42,661 nucleotides of DNA. It comes from Clostridia bacterium (GTDB lineage: Bacteria; Bacillota; Clostridia; UMGS1883). Position 1 is the first letter of the stretch, and the number at the start of each line of letters is the position of its first letter. Where the stretch lies: NCBI GenBank assembly GCA_030527235.1, contig JAUNBL010000013.1:1-42661 (forward strand), in the 5' to 3' direction. This document shows, piece by piece, positions 1 to 8,805 of the stretch. A program made the translations under genes and the position numbers. The notes under the pieces were generated by a model. That model ran no database searches. It saw only the letters and a list, made by a program, of their open reading frames with translations, and was not told the DNA's origin.

Positions 1-82
1 CTTTATCGCAAACGCTCAAACTTTTTTTGGGTCACATCATTGACAACCGCAGACATTGTTTGCTGTTTTCATATAAAAGCAC

Positions 83-111
83 TGGACAAAACGCTGCGGT
101 AATGCTATAAT
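83..111 (+). promoter_or_regulatory. Promoter of the SLH/rimM/trmD/rfb operon
   Basis: TGGACA at 83-88 (five of six matches to the -35 consensus), a 17-base spacer and a perfect TATAAT at 106-111. TG at 103-104 makes it an extended -10. The start site should fall near 118, leaving a leader of about 28 bases before the first ATG. No other promoter of this quality was noticed before 10538, so it may drive the whole eight-gene run. Confidence 0.75.
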
Positions 112-129
112 ATAATAAGCTTATTATAT
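110..129. promoter_or_regulatory. 20-bp perfect palindrome over the -10/start site, candidate operator
   Basis: ATATAATAAGCTTATTATAT is identical to its own reverse complement. It begins within the -10 hexamer and runs past the expected transcription start, which is where a dimeric repressor would block initiation. AT-rich sequence makes chance palindromes more likely, and no candidate regulator can be named. Confidence 0.4.
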
Positions 130-145
130 AAAGGGGGAATATGAA

Positions 146-3043
146 ATGCGTAGACGTGCCTCGTGCTTTGTAACGGCGCTTTTTATGCTGTTGTTTTGTA
201 TTCCCGCTTATTGTGCGCAAGAGGAGAATTTCCTCTCAGGAGGCGACTTTGAGGAGCAGAGCGACATGTGGAACGGCGGTTTTGTCGATGCCGCCGCCGC
301 TTACGAGGGCAGCGGCGGGATTCAGATAATAAACCCTTTCGGCAGTGTTGTAAACGGCACATGTGCTCATATACTTGAATACAACCCCACCGTTGAGCTT
401 GAAGCCGGCAAGTTTTACTCTGTGTCAATGTACGTTATGAACCCTCTAAGCGAACAGGAGACAACTCCTTCTGCAAGAGTGTCGCTGTCTGAAAGCGCCG
501 ATAATATACTGGTTACGGTTCGCTCTGTCGGAGCTCTGTGGACGCAAGTGAGCGATACGTTTTATATTACCGAGAGCGGGACGTACAGCCTTTCATTTCA
601 GATTATGGGCGGAGATGAGTACATGGGCTTTTTTGCGGACAGCGCAGCCCTGTTTGAAGTGGAGGAGGAGGTTGACCGCATCGTATTTCGCGGGCCATCT
701 TCGCTTTTTGTGCCTGACGAGGGAACTCTTGGCTATACCTACAGCGTCCAGGCTTTTACAGAAAACGGAAAAGAAGTGGACGTGCTTTCATCGTCTATAG
801 AGATGACATCGCAGAACCTGCCAGATGGCGTAATAATAGACAATGAGCGCCACATGCTGCGTGTTTCTTCAGATGCGAAGGTGGGTGCGGAGTTCGCGGT
901 ACGCTGCACGGCGCCCGCCGGTATGAGCCTTAACGAACCGATAATTTTAGTCGCTCTCACGAAAAATATGCTTGAAAACCCCTCTTTTGAAAATACCGAC
1001 ATCACAACGGGCTGGAGCAGTGATATAGAGCTCAACATCAGCGATTCAAGAGCGGAGCTTTACGCGGTTAAAGATGGTGAGCACGGCTTTTATGCAACTT
1101 TGCTTGCGGATCGTCCGCTGTTTTTAAGAGCGGGGCTTATGTATGTTTTCAAAGCGCATGTTTATACAGATGAAGATTACGGCGCTTCGATATATGCGCA
1201 AAATGCTATGACCGATGAAAACGGCACCTTAACAGTGGACATCCTCGGCATAACCACAGCGTATTCGCGTGAGGTTGTGGCGGCATTCACGCCTGAGCGG
1301 GACGGTGTTTACCAGCTTGCGATTAATCTTTGGACGAATGCGGCGACGGTTGTTTATGTGGACGACGTTTCGCTGACGAGCGAAGAAGAGGATGTGGAGT
1401 ATATAACTCTTCACGCGCCGGGTAATATTGCGCGCGCTACGGAGGAGTATTCTCTCCCATACAGCGTTTTTATACGCAACCAAGCCGGCGCAGTAATGGA
1501 AGGCGAAACAGCGCAGGTATACCTCTCTCCGGAGGGTAAGGGAGTAACGATAGATTCCGAAAACTCGCTTATAAACATATCACCGATAGCCGAGGCGGGT
1601 GACTACTCGCTCTATGCCGTTTCTGACACGAACGTTTCCGTTACGCAGAGACTGGAATTTAGTGTGAGCTCTGAGTATGTTGGTGACGGCGGGTTTGAAG
1701 AACGCGCCGCAAACGAATGGTGGACCGCGTATTCTCCGGCGCGCTTTGAGATAGACGAATCGGGAGACTCAAAACGCGGCCGCGTCACAAGCGCAGATAC
1801 AATCGCCCTTATGATAAACAATTCATATATGCGCCTTGAGACAGGAGACGCATATGCACTCAAGATGACTGTAACGTCGGATTTCCCGGTCACTGTTATC
1901 GCTTTTTTGGACGACGTGTTTAATGCTGATAACGATGTGCCGCTGGCGCAGTTTGTTTGTGCAGGCGGCGGAAGCGAAGAGTTCTCCGAGGTCTTGGGAG
2001 TAGACGAGACAACGATAGGCCGTCTGATGCTTTATATTGAGTCGGACGGCGCCGTCGATGTATTGTTTGACGATATTGCCATGTTCGAGGCTGTTGTTGC
2101 AGCCTCCGGAGTCAGAATAGAAGGTGTTTGCGAGGTAGGGCAGAGTGTCATCGGTGAATACACCTATATAAATAATCTTATAGAAGATTACGCGGACAAC
2201 GCTTCGCAGACCAGGTGGTATATTTCAAGTATACCCACGGGCGGGTTTTCGCCTGTCGGGACACCGAACAGCGCGCAAATAGAGCTGACGGAGGAGATGC
2301 TTAATCAGTATATAGTATTCGAGGTTGTCCCCATATGCGCCAAAACCGGCATGTACGGTTCGGCAGTCAGAAGCGCGCCGCGCCTGGTGTGCCTTGAGGA
2401 GGGCGGCGATATTGAAATAACGCCTGCGCCTCCCGATGAAGAAGACCGACCTCAGGTTCAGACGGGAATAACTCCGATAACGCTTGCATCTGCGCGCCGT
2501 ACGCTATTTTCGGATATTACCGGACACTGGGCGCAGCGTACTATTGAGATAATGAGCGCATCCGGCATAACCAACGGACGCAGTGAGCGAGTTTTTGCCC
2601 CCGATGACCCTATTACGCGCGCGGAGTTCACCGCGATGCTGCTGCGTGCATTTGCGCTTATCCCCACGCAGTATAAGGATTCGTTTGATGACGTTTCTAC
2701 TTCCGACTGGTTTGCCGGCACGGTGGAAACGGCTGTCGCCCGCGGCATTGCAAACGGTGTTGCGGAGCGCACCTTTGCACCGAACGAGTATATTACACGT
2801 GAGCAGATGGCGCTGATGATTGTGCGGACATACCATTTGGCCGAAGGCGAACAGCCGCCCAAGCTTGAACTCACGTTCTACGATGCGTATGCAATAAGTC
2901 CTTGGGCATATGACAGCGTGCTTGAGGCTTATACTCTCGGAATAGTAACCGGCAGCGAAATCAACATATTCCTGCCGCAGCGCAGCGCTACGAGAGCGGA
3001 GGCTGCCGCTATGATATACAGGCTTGTGCTAAGACTTTCTTAG
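146..3043 (+). CDS. Secreted SLH-anchored multi-domain surface protein with CBM4/9-like modules
   Basis: A 965-residue exported protein. A signal peptide (about 1-23, ending near AYCAQ) is followed by three similar modules starting with NFLSGGDFEE (about 28), NMLENPSFEN (about 275) and EYVGDGGFEE (about 510). Each has the G/N-x-x-F-E opening of CBM4/9-like jelly-roll domains. They alternate with Ig-like beta segments. The C-terminus holds three SLH repeats (about 787-840, 850-905, 910-963) with FSDITGHWA, ITRAEF and TRAEAAAMI signatures, which in this family bind secondary cell-wall polymer. ATG 146 is chosen over ATG 141, which opens only an 11-codon frame; AGGGGGA sits eight bases upstream of 146. 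No catalytic domain was recognised, so a role in glycan binding or S-layer-associated display is inferred. It is first in a long operon, with the next gene 11 bases downstream. Confidence 0.85.
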   Translation: MRRRASCFVTALFMLLFCIPAYCAQEENFLSGGDFEEQSDMWNGGFVDAAAAYEGSGGIQIINPFGSVVNGTCAHILEYNPTVELEAGKFYSVSMYVMNPLSEQETTPSARVSLSESADNILVTVRSVGALWTQVSDTFYITESGTYSLSFQIMGGDEYMGFFADSAALFEVEEEVDRIVFRGPSSLFVPDEGTLGYTYSVQAFTENGKEVDVLSSSIEMTSQNLPDGVIIDNERHMLRVSSDAKVGAEFAVRCTAPAGMSLNEPIILVALTKNMLENPSFENTDITTGWSSDIELNISDSRAELYAVKDGEHGFYATLLADRPLFLRAGLMYVFKAHVYTDEDYGASIYAQNAMTDENGTLTVDILGITTAYSREVVAAFTPERDGVYQLAINLWTNAATVVYVDDVSLTSEEEDVEYITLHAPGNIARATEEYSLPYSVFIRNQAGAVMEGETAQVYLSPEGKGVTIDSENSLINISPIAEAGDYSLYAVSDTNVSVTQRLEFSVSSEYVGDGGFEERAANEWWTAYSPARFEIDESGDSKRGRVTSADTIALMINNSYMRLETGDAYALKMTVTSDFPVTVIAFLDDVFNADNDVPLAQFVCAGGGSEEFSEVLGVDETTIGRLMLYIESDGAVDVLFDDIAMFEAVVAASGVRIEGVCEVGQSVIGEYTYINNLIEDYADNASQTRWYISSIPTGGFSPVGTPNSAQIELTEEMLNQYIVFEVVPICAKTGMYGSAVRSAPRLVCLEEGGDIEITPAPPDEEDRPQVQTGITPITLASARRTLFSDITGHWAQRTIEIMSASGITNGRSERVFAPDDPITRAEFTAMLLRAFALIPTQYKDSFDDVSTSDWFAGTVETAVARGIANGVAERTFAPNEYITREQMALMIVRTYHLAEGEQPPKLELTFYDAYAISPWAYDSVLEAYTLGIVTGSEINIFLPQRSATRAEAAAMIYRLVLRLS

Positions 3044-3054
3044 GAGGTATTTTT

Positions 3055-4029
3055 ATGACTTTCTCTGTGAAATCACTCCCCATTAAAATTTCTTCGCCGC
3101 TTACGCCAAAAATGTTTAATATAGACGTACCCTCCAACAGTGCATATAGGGTACGCGTGGTTTTGCGCGCGCAGGCAGAAACGAGCGTTACGCTGCTCTC
3201 TCAGTTTCGCCGCTTCGTTCTCGATGATAAGCATCTTCTTGCGGGTGAAGCGCTGGACTTTTCCTTCTTGGCGCACGTGTGCGATTATCGCTGGAGGGAC
3301 AAGGAAACCACTTTTGTAAACTGTGTTTCCGTGGGCATAATGTGCGGAGCCGCCGTTGTGGAAACAATAGAGGCTGAGAAGATAGATGGCGGCGTACTCT
3401 ACATAGGCGGCGACAGCACAGTGTCTGACCAAACGGCGGACTATCCTTACCGCCCGTACAAAACATACTGCGGCTGGGCGCAGATGCTGCCGCTCTATAT
3501 GCCGCAGTTGTGTATTTCAAACCACGCTCAAAGCGGCGCGAGTACACAGTCGTGGCGTGAGTGGAACTTCCCTCCGGTCTGGCGTACTATGCAAAGCGGA
3601 GATTTTCTCTTGCTTCAGTTTGGACATAACGACCAAAAATGCGATTTTTTAGCGCCCATGGGAGGGTATCGTGATAATTTGCTGTTCTTCATACAGGAGG
3701 CGCGGGAAAAAGGGGTTACGCCGATTTTGTGTACGCCGATAAACCGCATCATATTTGAGGAGGACGGCACACTTGACCACTCGCTTGACGAATACGCCGC
3801 CGCTGTGATATCCGCTGCAAAGGAAGAAGGTGTCTGCTGTATAGACCTTCACGGAGCTACTACGCGGCATTTTGAGAGTCTCGGAGAGGATAACGCCTGG
3901 AAGTATTTTCGGTTTTGCGGCAGCGAACGCGATTTCACCCACCCCAACGATTACGGCGGAAAACTAGTGGCAAAAATGGCCGCCACGCTTTTAGAGCATT
4001 CTGCCATAGAGGGATTGGTAAAGCGATGA
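3055..4029 (+). CDS. SGNH/GDSL-family hydrolase, rhamnogalacturonan-acetylesterase-like
   Basis: A 324-residue enzyme with the SGNH blocks in order: GDST with nucleophile Ser121, the oxyanion glycine in NHAQSGAST, GHND, and DFTH with Asp293 and His296. The first 110 residues form an extra beta-rich domain, as in RhgT/YesT-type acetylesterases. It should remove acetyl esters from a glycan. No signal peptide is seen, so it probably acts in the cytoplasm on imported or newly made sugars. TAGGAGGT lies just upstream of ATG 3055. Its stop overlaps the start of rimM (ATGA at 4026), implying translational coupling. Family assignment is firm; the substrate is inference. Confidence 0.85.
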   Translation: MTFSVKSLPIKISSPLTPKMFNIDVPSNSAYRVRVVLRAQAETSVTLLSQFRRFVLDDKHLLAGEALDFSFLAHVCDYRWRDKETTFVNCVSVGIMCGAAVVETIEAEKIDGGVLYIGGDSTVSDQTADYPYRPYKTYCGWAQMLPLYMPQLCISNHAQSGASTQSWREWNFPPVWRTMQSGDFLLLQFGHNDQKCDFLAPMGGYRDNLLFFIQEAREKGVTPILCTPINRIIFEEDGTLDHSLDEYAAAVISAAKEEGVCCIDLHGATTRHFESLGEDNAWKYFRFCGSERDFTHPNDYGGKLVAKMAATLLEHSAIEGLVKR

Positions 4030-4514
4030 TACTTGTGATGGAAGTCGTGAACACCCATGCGCTGCGCGGAGAAGTAAAAGCGCTTTTTCACGCCGACTCG
4101 CCGGAGCTTTTTGAAACCGTGTCCTGCCTCTATGACAATAAGGGGACAGCCTTTGTTATTGAATCTTTTCGCGCCCATAAGGGTGCGCTGCTGGTGAAGT
4201 TTAAGGGTATAGATGACATTTCGGCGGCAGAAAAGCTGCGCGGCAGAAAACTCTATATTGCAGACGAAGAGCTTCCGCCGCTGCCTGAGGGCAGATATTA
4301 TATTGCGGACATAATTGGGTGTGGAGTGTTTCTGGCGGACAACACCCCGATAGGCGCTGTAACTAACGTGTTTCCCGCCGGCGGCTGCGATGTCTTGGAT
4401 ATTGCGGGCGCGGACGGGCGGCAGATTCTGATTCCCAACCACCACGATTTTGTAAAGGAAATAGATGTGGCCGCGAAAAGAATTGTCATAACGCCGATTG
4501 AGGGAATGATATAA
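4026..4514 (+). CDS. rimM: Ribosome maturation factor RimM
   Basis: A 162-residue protein. The N-terminal RimM barrel carries THALRGEVKA in place of the usual THGLRGEVKV, and the C-terminal PRC-barrel includes YYIADIIG and ILIPNHHDFVKEID. RimM binds S19 and assists assembly of the 30S head. An upstream in-frame ATG (3915) would add 37 basic residues from inside the hydrolase gene. ATG 4026 fits the family start and overlaps the hydrolase stop as ATGA, so it is preferred. trmD follows with no gap, the usual rimM-trmD order. The normal neighbours rpsP, ffh and rplS are absent, and the pair is flanked by surface-glycan genes instead. Confidence 0.9.
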   Translation: MILVMEVVNTHALRGEVKALFHADSPELFETVSCLYDNKGTAFVIESFRAHKGALLVKFKGIDDISAAEKLRGRKLYIADEELPPLPEGRYYIADIIGCGVFLADNTPIGAVTNVFPAGGCDVLDIAGADGRQILIPNHHDFVKEIDVAAKRIVITPIEGMI

Positions 4515-5687
4515 ATGAAGTTCAGCATACTGACGCTGTTCCCGGATATGTGCGAGGCTGTTTTAAGTTCAAGCATTACGGGCCGCGCCATTGAAAAAGG
4601 CATAATTCAAGCCGAATACGTTAACATACGCGATTTCTCGTGCGACAAACACCGTCGTGTGGACGATTATCCATATGGCGCGGGCGGCGGCATGCTCATG
4701 CAGTGCGAGCCGATTTACGAGGCATATAAAAGTGTGTGCTCGCACGGCGAAAAACCGTTTGTCATTTACCTGTCGCCACAGGGCGAGCTGTTTTGCCAGG
4801 AAACGGCAAAAGCGCTGTCCCAAAAAGAGCATATCGTACTCCTCTGCGGCCACTACGAAGGCGTGGACGAGCGCGTTATAGAGCAAATTGCAGATATGGA
4901 GCTTTCAATCGGAGACTATGTGCTGACCGGCGGAGAGATAGGAGCCATGGCTGTGGTGGATGCGGTGAGCCGAATGGTGGACGGGGTGCTTGACTGCAGC
5001 GAAACGGCGCAGACTGAAAGTCTTTACGATGGCCTGCTTGAGTACCCGCAGTATACAAGGCCGGGAGAATTTTTAGGTAAAAAGGTGCCGGAGGTTTTAA
5101 TCAGCGGTCATCACGCGAAAATTGCCGCATGGCGCAGAGAACAGAGCCTCATACGCACAAAAGCGAAACGTCCCGAACTTTTGCGCGGAAAAGAGATGTC
5201 GAAAAAAGAGTGTGAAATGCTAAAGCGCGTTGCGCCGTATTCAAGAACAGTGACGTACCATACTGAGATGGGCGAATTTCAGATACGTGAGAGCGGAGGC
5301 AAGGTTGTCGAGATTTGCCGTCCCAAGTATATTGACACCGGTGAAACCCCACTCCTCCGCAGCGCGGGGGAGTATTTGAGAGCCTTCTTTGCGGGAAAGG
5401 ATGCTGCCGTTGAGTTTGACTGGGCTGCGGAGGGGACTCGGTACGAAAAGGCGGTATGGGGCTTTCTGTCCTCAATAAGGCGGGGAGAGACTGTGACCTA
5501 CGCCGCTGTGGCAAAAGCTGCTGGGGGCAGTGCGCGAAGTGTGGGCAATGCCTGCGGGAAGAACCCGCTGCCGTTTATCGTGCCGTGTCATCGCGTTGTA
5601 GCGGCAAAGGATTTGGGCGGCTACGCACTTGGTCGCGAAATGAAGCAAAAGCTGCTCGATTTGGAGCGGGGAGGACGTTTAGTATGA
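4515..5687 (+). CDS. trmD: TrmD tRNA (guanine37-N1)-methyltransferase fused to methylated-DNA-cysteine methyltransferase
   Basis: A 390-residue single frame with two enzymes. Residues 1 to about 228 are a complete TrmD SPOUT methyltransferase: FDIL-type start KFSILTLFP, GAGGGMLMQCEP, GDYVLTGGEIGAM, and LLEYPQYTRP. It methylates N1 of G37 in tRNA using S-adenosylmethionine. Residues about 232-390 match an O6-alkylguanine-DNA alkyltransferase (Ogt/MGMT): an N-terminal RNase-H-like part, a recognition-helix segment GGSARSVGNACGKNPLPF, and active-site IVPCHRVV with Cys358, then GGY and a K-LL-E ending. TrmD proteins usually stop near 240-250 residues. No stop codon or internal start with a convincing ribosome site separates the halves. 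The start abuts the rimM stop directly; the stop overlaps rfbF as ATGA. Confidence 0.9.
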   Translation: MKFSILTLFPDMCEAVLSSSITGRAIEKGIIQAEYVNIRDFSCDKHRRVDDYPYGAGGGMLMQCEPIYEAYKSVCSHGEKPFVIYLSPQGELFCQETAKALSQKEHIVLLCGHYEGVDERVIEQIADMELSIGDYVLTGGEIGAMAVVDAVSRMVDGVLDCSETAQTESLYDGLLEYPQYTRPGEFLGKKVPEVLISGHHAKIAAWRREQSLIRTKAKRPELLRGKEMSKKECEMLKRVAPYSRTVTYHTEMGEFQIRESGGKVVEICRPKYIDTGETPLLRSAGEYLRAFFAGKDAAVEFDWAAEGTRYEKAVWGFLSSIRRGETVTYAAVAKAAGGSARSVGNACGKNPLPFIVPCHRVVAAKDLGGYALGREMKQKLLDLERGGRLV

Positions 5688-6460
5688 AGGTTGTGATTTT
5701 AGCCGGAGGTCTCGGCACGCGGATAAGCGAGGAGAGCCACTTGAAGCCCAAGCCGATGATTGAAATCGGGGACATGCCGATACTTTGGCATATTATGAAG
5801 CACTATTCACACTATGATTACAATGACTTCATAATTTGTCTGGGATATAAGCAATACGTTGTAAAGGAATTTTTTGCAGACTATTTCTTACACACCTCGG
5901 ATGTTGAGTTTGACATGGTGAAAAATAAGATGACTGTTCTGCGAAAAAGCGCAGAGCCGTGGCGCGTCACGCTTATTGACACGGGGCTGGACACGATGAC
6001 CGGAGGCAGAGTACGGCGCATAGAGCCGTATGTTCACGGTGAGACGTTTATGCTTACATACGGTGATGGTGTGGGAGATGTGAACATTGACGCGCTCTTG
6101 ACATACCATCGCTCGCACGGCAAAATTGGCACGCTCACCGCAGTAGACGTTGCGCAGCGGTTTGGTGTTTTAGGCATAGACAAGGAGCAAAATGTCACCT
6201 GCTTCCGCGAAAAGAGTATGGTGGATAACGACCGTGTAAACGCAGGCTTTATGGTGTTTGAACCGCAGATTTTTGATTATATAGATGGAGATAGTACGGT
6301 TCTTGAAAAAGAACCGCTTGAACGACTGGCTCACGAAGGTCAGCTCCGCGCCTATCCGCATAACGGGTTTTGGAAACCGATGGACACTCAGCGTGAGAAG
6401 GTTGCGCTGGAAGAAATGTGGAAAAGCGGTAATGCCCCGTGGAAAACGTGGAGGGATTGA
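5684..6460 (+). CDS. rfbF: Glucose-1-phosphate cytidylyltransferase
   Basis: A 258-residue enzyme that makes CDP-D-glucose from CTP and glucose-1-phosphate, first step of CDP-linked 6-deoxy and 3,6-dideoxyhexose synthesis. The nucleotide-binding start KVVILAGGLGTRISEES and KPKPMIEIG are seen, followed by family hallmarks ILWHIMKHY and the C-terminal GFWKPMDTQREK. Length matches the known 257-residue family. ATG 5684 is chosen because it gives the exact family N-terminus, overlaps the trmD stop as ATGA and has GGGGAGG upstream. Next gene starts three bases after its stop. Confidence 0.93.
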   Translation: MKVVILAGGLGTRISEESHLKPKPMIEIGDMPILWHIMKHYSHYDYNDFIICLGYKQYVVKEFFADYFLHTSDVEFDMVKNKMTVLRKSAEPWRVTLIDTGLDTMTGGRVRRIEPYVHGETFMLTYGDGVGDVNIDALLTYHRSHGKIGTLTAVDVAQRFGVLGIDKEQNVTCFREKSMVDNDRVNAGFMVFEPQIFDYIDGDSTVLEKEPLERLAHEGQLRAYPHNGFWKPMDTQREKVALEEMWKSGNAPWKTWRD

Positions 6461-6463
6461 CGC

Positions 6464-7498
6464 ATGGGATTTTATGAAGGCAAGAAGGTGTTTGTAACAG
6501 GACATACAGGCTTTAAGGGGAGCTATTTGTGCCTTATGCTTGCCCAAATGGGCGCAAAGGTGCGCGGCTACGCTCTGGAGGAGCCGTGCGGTGTGTTTGA
6601 AGCGGCGAATATCGGCGATATTGTAGATTCGCGCATAGGTGACATACGTGATTTTGAGTCTCTCCGCCGCGCGTTTCGTGATTTCAATGCGGACATTGTA
6701 ATACATATGGCGGCGCAGCCGCTCGTGCGGGAGAGTTATCTCAGACCGCGCTATACCTATGAGACCAACGTGATGGGTACAGTCAACGTACTCGAATGTG
6801 TGCGCGAGTCGGACAGTGTAAGAAGCGTTGTCAATGTTACTACCGACAAGGTGTATAAGAATTTTGAGCGCGAAGAGCCCTACAGGGAGGATGAGATGCT
6901 GGACGGTCATGACCCGTACTCCAATAGCAAATCCTGCTCGGACATCATCTCACACAGCTATCGCGCGTCTTTTTTCAAGGAAAACGCCGTTGCGCTTAGC
7001 TGTGCCCGCGCCGGAAATGTGATAGGGGGAGGCGATACTGCTAAGGATCGCCTCATTCCCGACTGCGTCCGCGCTGTGCTCGCAAAAAAACCGATAGTAG
7101 TGCGCAATCCGGAAAGCGTGCGTCCGTTTCAGTTTGTTGCCGAACCGCTTATGATGTATCTCTTGCTTGCTGAGCGTCAGTATACTGACATTGGCTTTGC
7201 CGGCGAGTACAATATCGGTCCCATGGAGGATGAGTGCGTCAGCGTGATGGAGCTTGTAAATATGTTTTGTGAGGCGTGGGGCGCGGGTGCGCAGTGTGTG
7301 GTGCGGCGCGAAAAAAGCGTCCATGAAGCTAATTTGCTGAGACTCGATTCGTCAAAAATCCGTGAAAAGCTGTGCTACGCGCCGCTTACGAGTATTGGCG
7401 GGGCAGTACAAAACGTGTGCGAATGGACGCGCGCTTATGCTGTCGGCGGCGATGTACGCGCCGTGATGGAAAAACAGACAGAGAGGTATCGGATATGA
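6464..7498 (+). CDS. rfbG: CDP-glucose 4,6-dehydratase
   Basis: A 344-residue short-chain dehydrogenase/reductase that converts CDP-glucose to CDP-4-keto-6-deoxyglucose. The NAD-binding loop is VTGHTGFKGSYL, the active-site tyrosine/lysine pair is in YSNSKSCSD, and the conserved TTDKVY and RAGNVIGGGD segments are present. Slightly shorter than the roughly 355-residue relatives. Sits between rfbF and rfbH, and its stop overlaps the rfbH start as ATGA, so the three enzymes are probably co-translated. Confidence 0.93.
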   Translation: MGFYEGKKVFVTGHTGFKGSYLCLMLAQMGAKVRGYALEEPCGVFEAANIGDIVDSRIGDIRDFESLRRAFRDFNADIVIHMAAQPLVRESYLRPRYTYETNVMGTVNVLECVRESDSVRSVVNVTTDKVYKNFEREEPYREDEMLDGHDPYSNSKSCSDIISHSYRASFFKENAVALSCARAGNVIGGGDTAKDRLIPDCVRAVLAKKPIVVRNPESVRPFQFVAEPLMMYLLLAERQYTDIGFAGEYNIGPMEDECVSVMELVNMFCEAWGAGAQCVVRREKSVHEANLLRLDSSKIREKLCYAPLTSIGGAVQNVCEWTRAYAVGGDVRAVMEKQTERYRI

Positions 7499-8805
7499 CC
7501 GAAAAAGAAGCGAGAGCGGCAATACTCAAGAGCGTTGCCCAATACTGTAAAACGTATCATAATAAAGAAACAAAAAAACGTATAAACTATGCCGGGCGTG
7601 TTTATGACGAACGCGAAATGGTAAATCTTGTGGACAGCGCGCTTGAGTTTTATCTCACATCGGCGCGCTACACGGATGAGTTTGAGCGCCGTTTCGGAGA
7701 GTATATCGGCGTGAAATACACTTCATTTGTCAATAGCGGTTCGTCCGCTAACCTGCTTGCTTTTATGGCGCTTACGTCGCCGCTTATGGGAGACAGAGCG
7801 ATAAAACGCGGTGATGAAGTCATAACCGTGGCGGCGGCTTTCCCGACAACGGTTGCACCAATTATCCAGTTTGGCGCGTGCGCAGTTTTTATAGATGTTA
7901 CGATAGGGCAATATAATGTCGATGTTTCGCTCTTGGAGAGTGCGCTCTCAGACAAAACGCGTGCAGTCATGCTTGCGCATACATTGGGCAACCCGTTTGA
8001 TATTGCCGCAGTACGCAGTTTTTGCGACAAACACGGCTTGTGGCTTATAGAGGATAACTGTGACGCCTTGGGCAGCGAGTACACATTGAACGGACAAATG
8101 CGCAAAACGGGAACTTTCGGAGATGTGGCTACTTCAAGCTTCTATCCTCCGCATCACATGACTACCGGCGAGGGAGGCGCGGTATACACGGATAATCCGC
8201 TGATTTCAAAGGCGGTGCGTTCGCTTCGGGATTGGGGACGCGACTGCGTGTGTCCTTCCGGGCAGGACAATGCGTGCCGTCACAGGTTTGACACCGCCTT
8301 CGCCCGCCTCCCCAAAGGCTATGACCACAAATATGTGTATTCCCATTTCGGCTATAACCTTAAGGCAACGGATATGCAGGCCGCAATAGGCTGTGCGCAG
8401 CTTGACAAGTTAAACGCCTTTACGCATGCGCGGCGGGAGAACTTCAAGGCGCTGCGTGCGCTGCTTGCGCCGTTGGAAGAATATCTTATACTTCCGGAAA
8501 ACTGCCGTGACTCGTTGCCGTCCCCGTTTGGTTTCCCGATGACAGTGCAACAAGGATTGCAGCGTGAAAAAATTGTGCGCTATCTGGAAGATAGCGGAAT
8601 TCAAACAAGGATGCTGTTTTCCGGGAACCTCTGCGCACATCCTTGCTTTGATGCACTATGCGAAAGCGATTTCAGGCAAGCCTCCACACTTGCAAACACT
8701 GACCGAATTATGCGGGATACGTTCTGGGTGGGCGTATATCCGGGTATGAGCGAGAGCGATATACAGTACATGGCAAAAACGATAGCGGAGGCAGTCAGGC
8801 TATGA
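7495..8805 (+). CDS. rfbH: CDP-6-deoxy-L-threo-D-glycero-4-hexulose-3-dehydrase (E1)
   Basis: A 436-residue PMP-dependent, iron-sulfur dehydrase that removes the C3 hydroxyl of CDP-4-keto-6-deoxyglucose. It has an aminotransferase fold, but where aminotransferases carry the PLP lysine it has YPPHHMTTGEGG with His220-His221, the hallmark of E1. Cysteines 251, 253 and 261 give the C-x-C-x7-C cluster-ligand pattern known in E1; Cys189 is a candidate fourth ligand. ATG 7495 overlaps the rfbG stop and starts at the family N-terminus; an earlier in-frame start adds 41 residues with no homologous look. E1 needs a ferredoxin-type reductase (E3, RfbI/AscD), which is not in this window. Confidence 0.92.
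   Translation: MTEKEARAAILKSVAQYCKTYHNKETKKRINYAGRVYDEREMVNLVDSALEFYLTSARYTDEFERRFGEYIGVKYTSFVNSGSSANLLAFMALTSPLMGDRAIKRGDEVITVAAAFPTTVAPIIQFGACAVFIDVTIGQYNVDVSLLESALSDKTRAVMLAHTLGNPFDIAAVRSFCDKHGLWLIEDNCDALGSEYTLNGQMRKTGTFGDVATSSFYPPHHMTTGEGGAVYTDNPLISKAVRSLRDWGRDCVCPSGQDNACRHRFDTAFARLPKGYDHKYVYSHFGYNLKATDMQAAIGCAQLDKLNAFTHARRENFKALRALLAPLEEYLILPENCRDSLPSPFGFPMTVQQGLQREKIVRYLEDSGIQTRMLFSGNLCAHPCFDALCESDFRQASTLANTDRIMRDTFWVGVYPGMSESDIQYMAKTIAEAVRL

Noticed and set aside
3915-4025. Upstream extension of rimM by 37 codons
   Set aside because: The added residues are encoded inside the hydrolase gene, are highly basic and do not resemble RimM; the ATGA overlap at 4026 is the better start.
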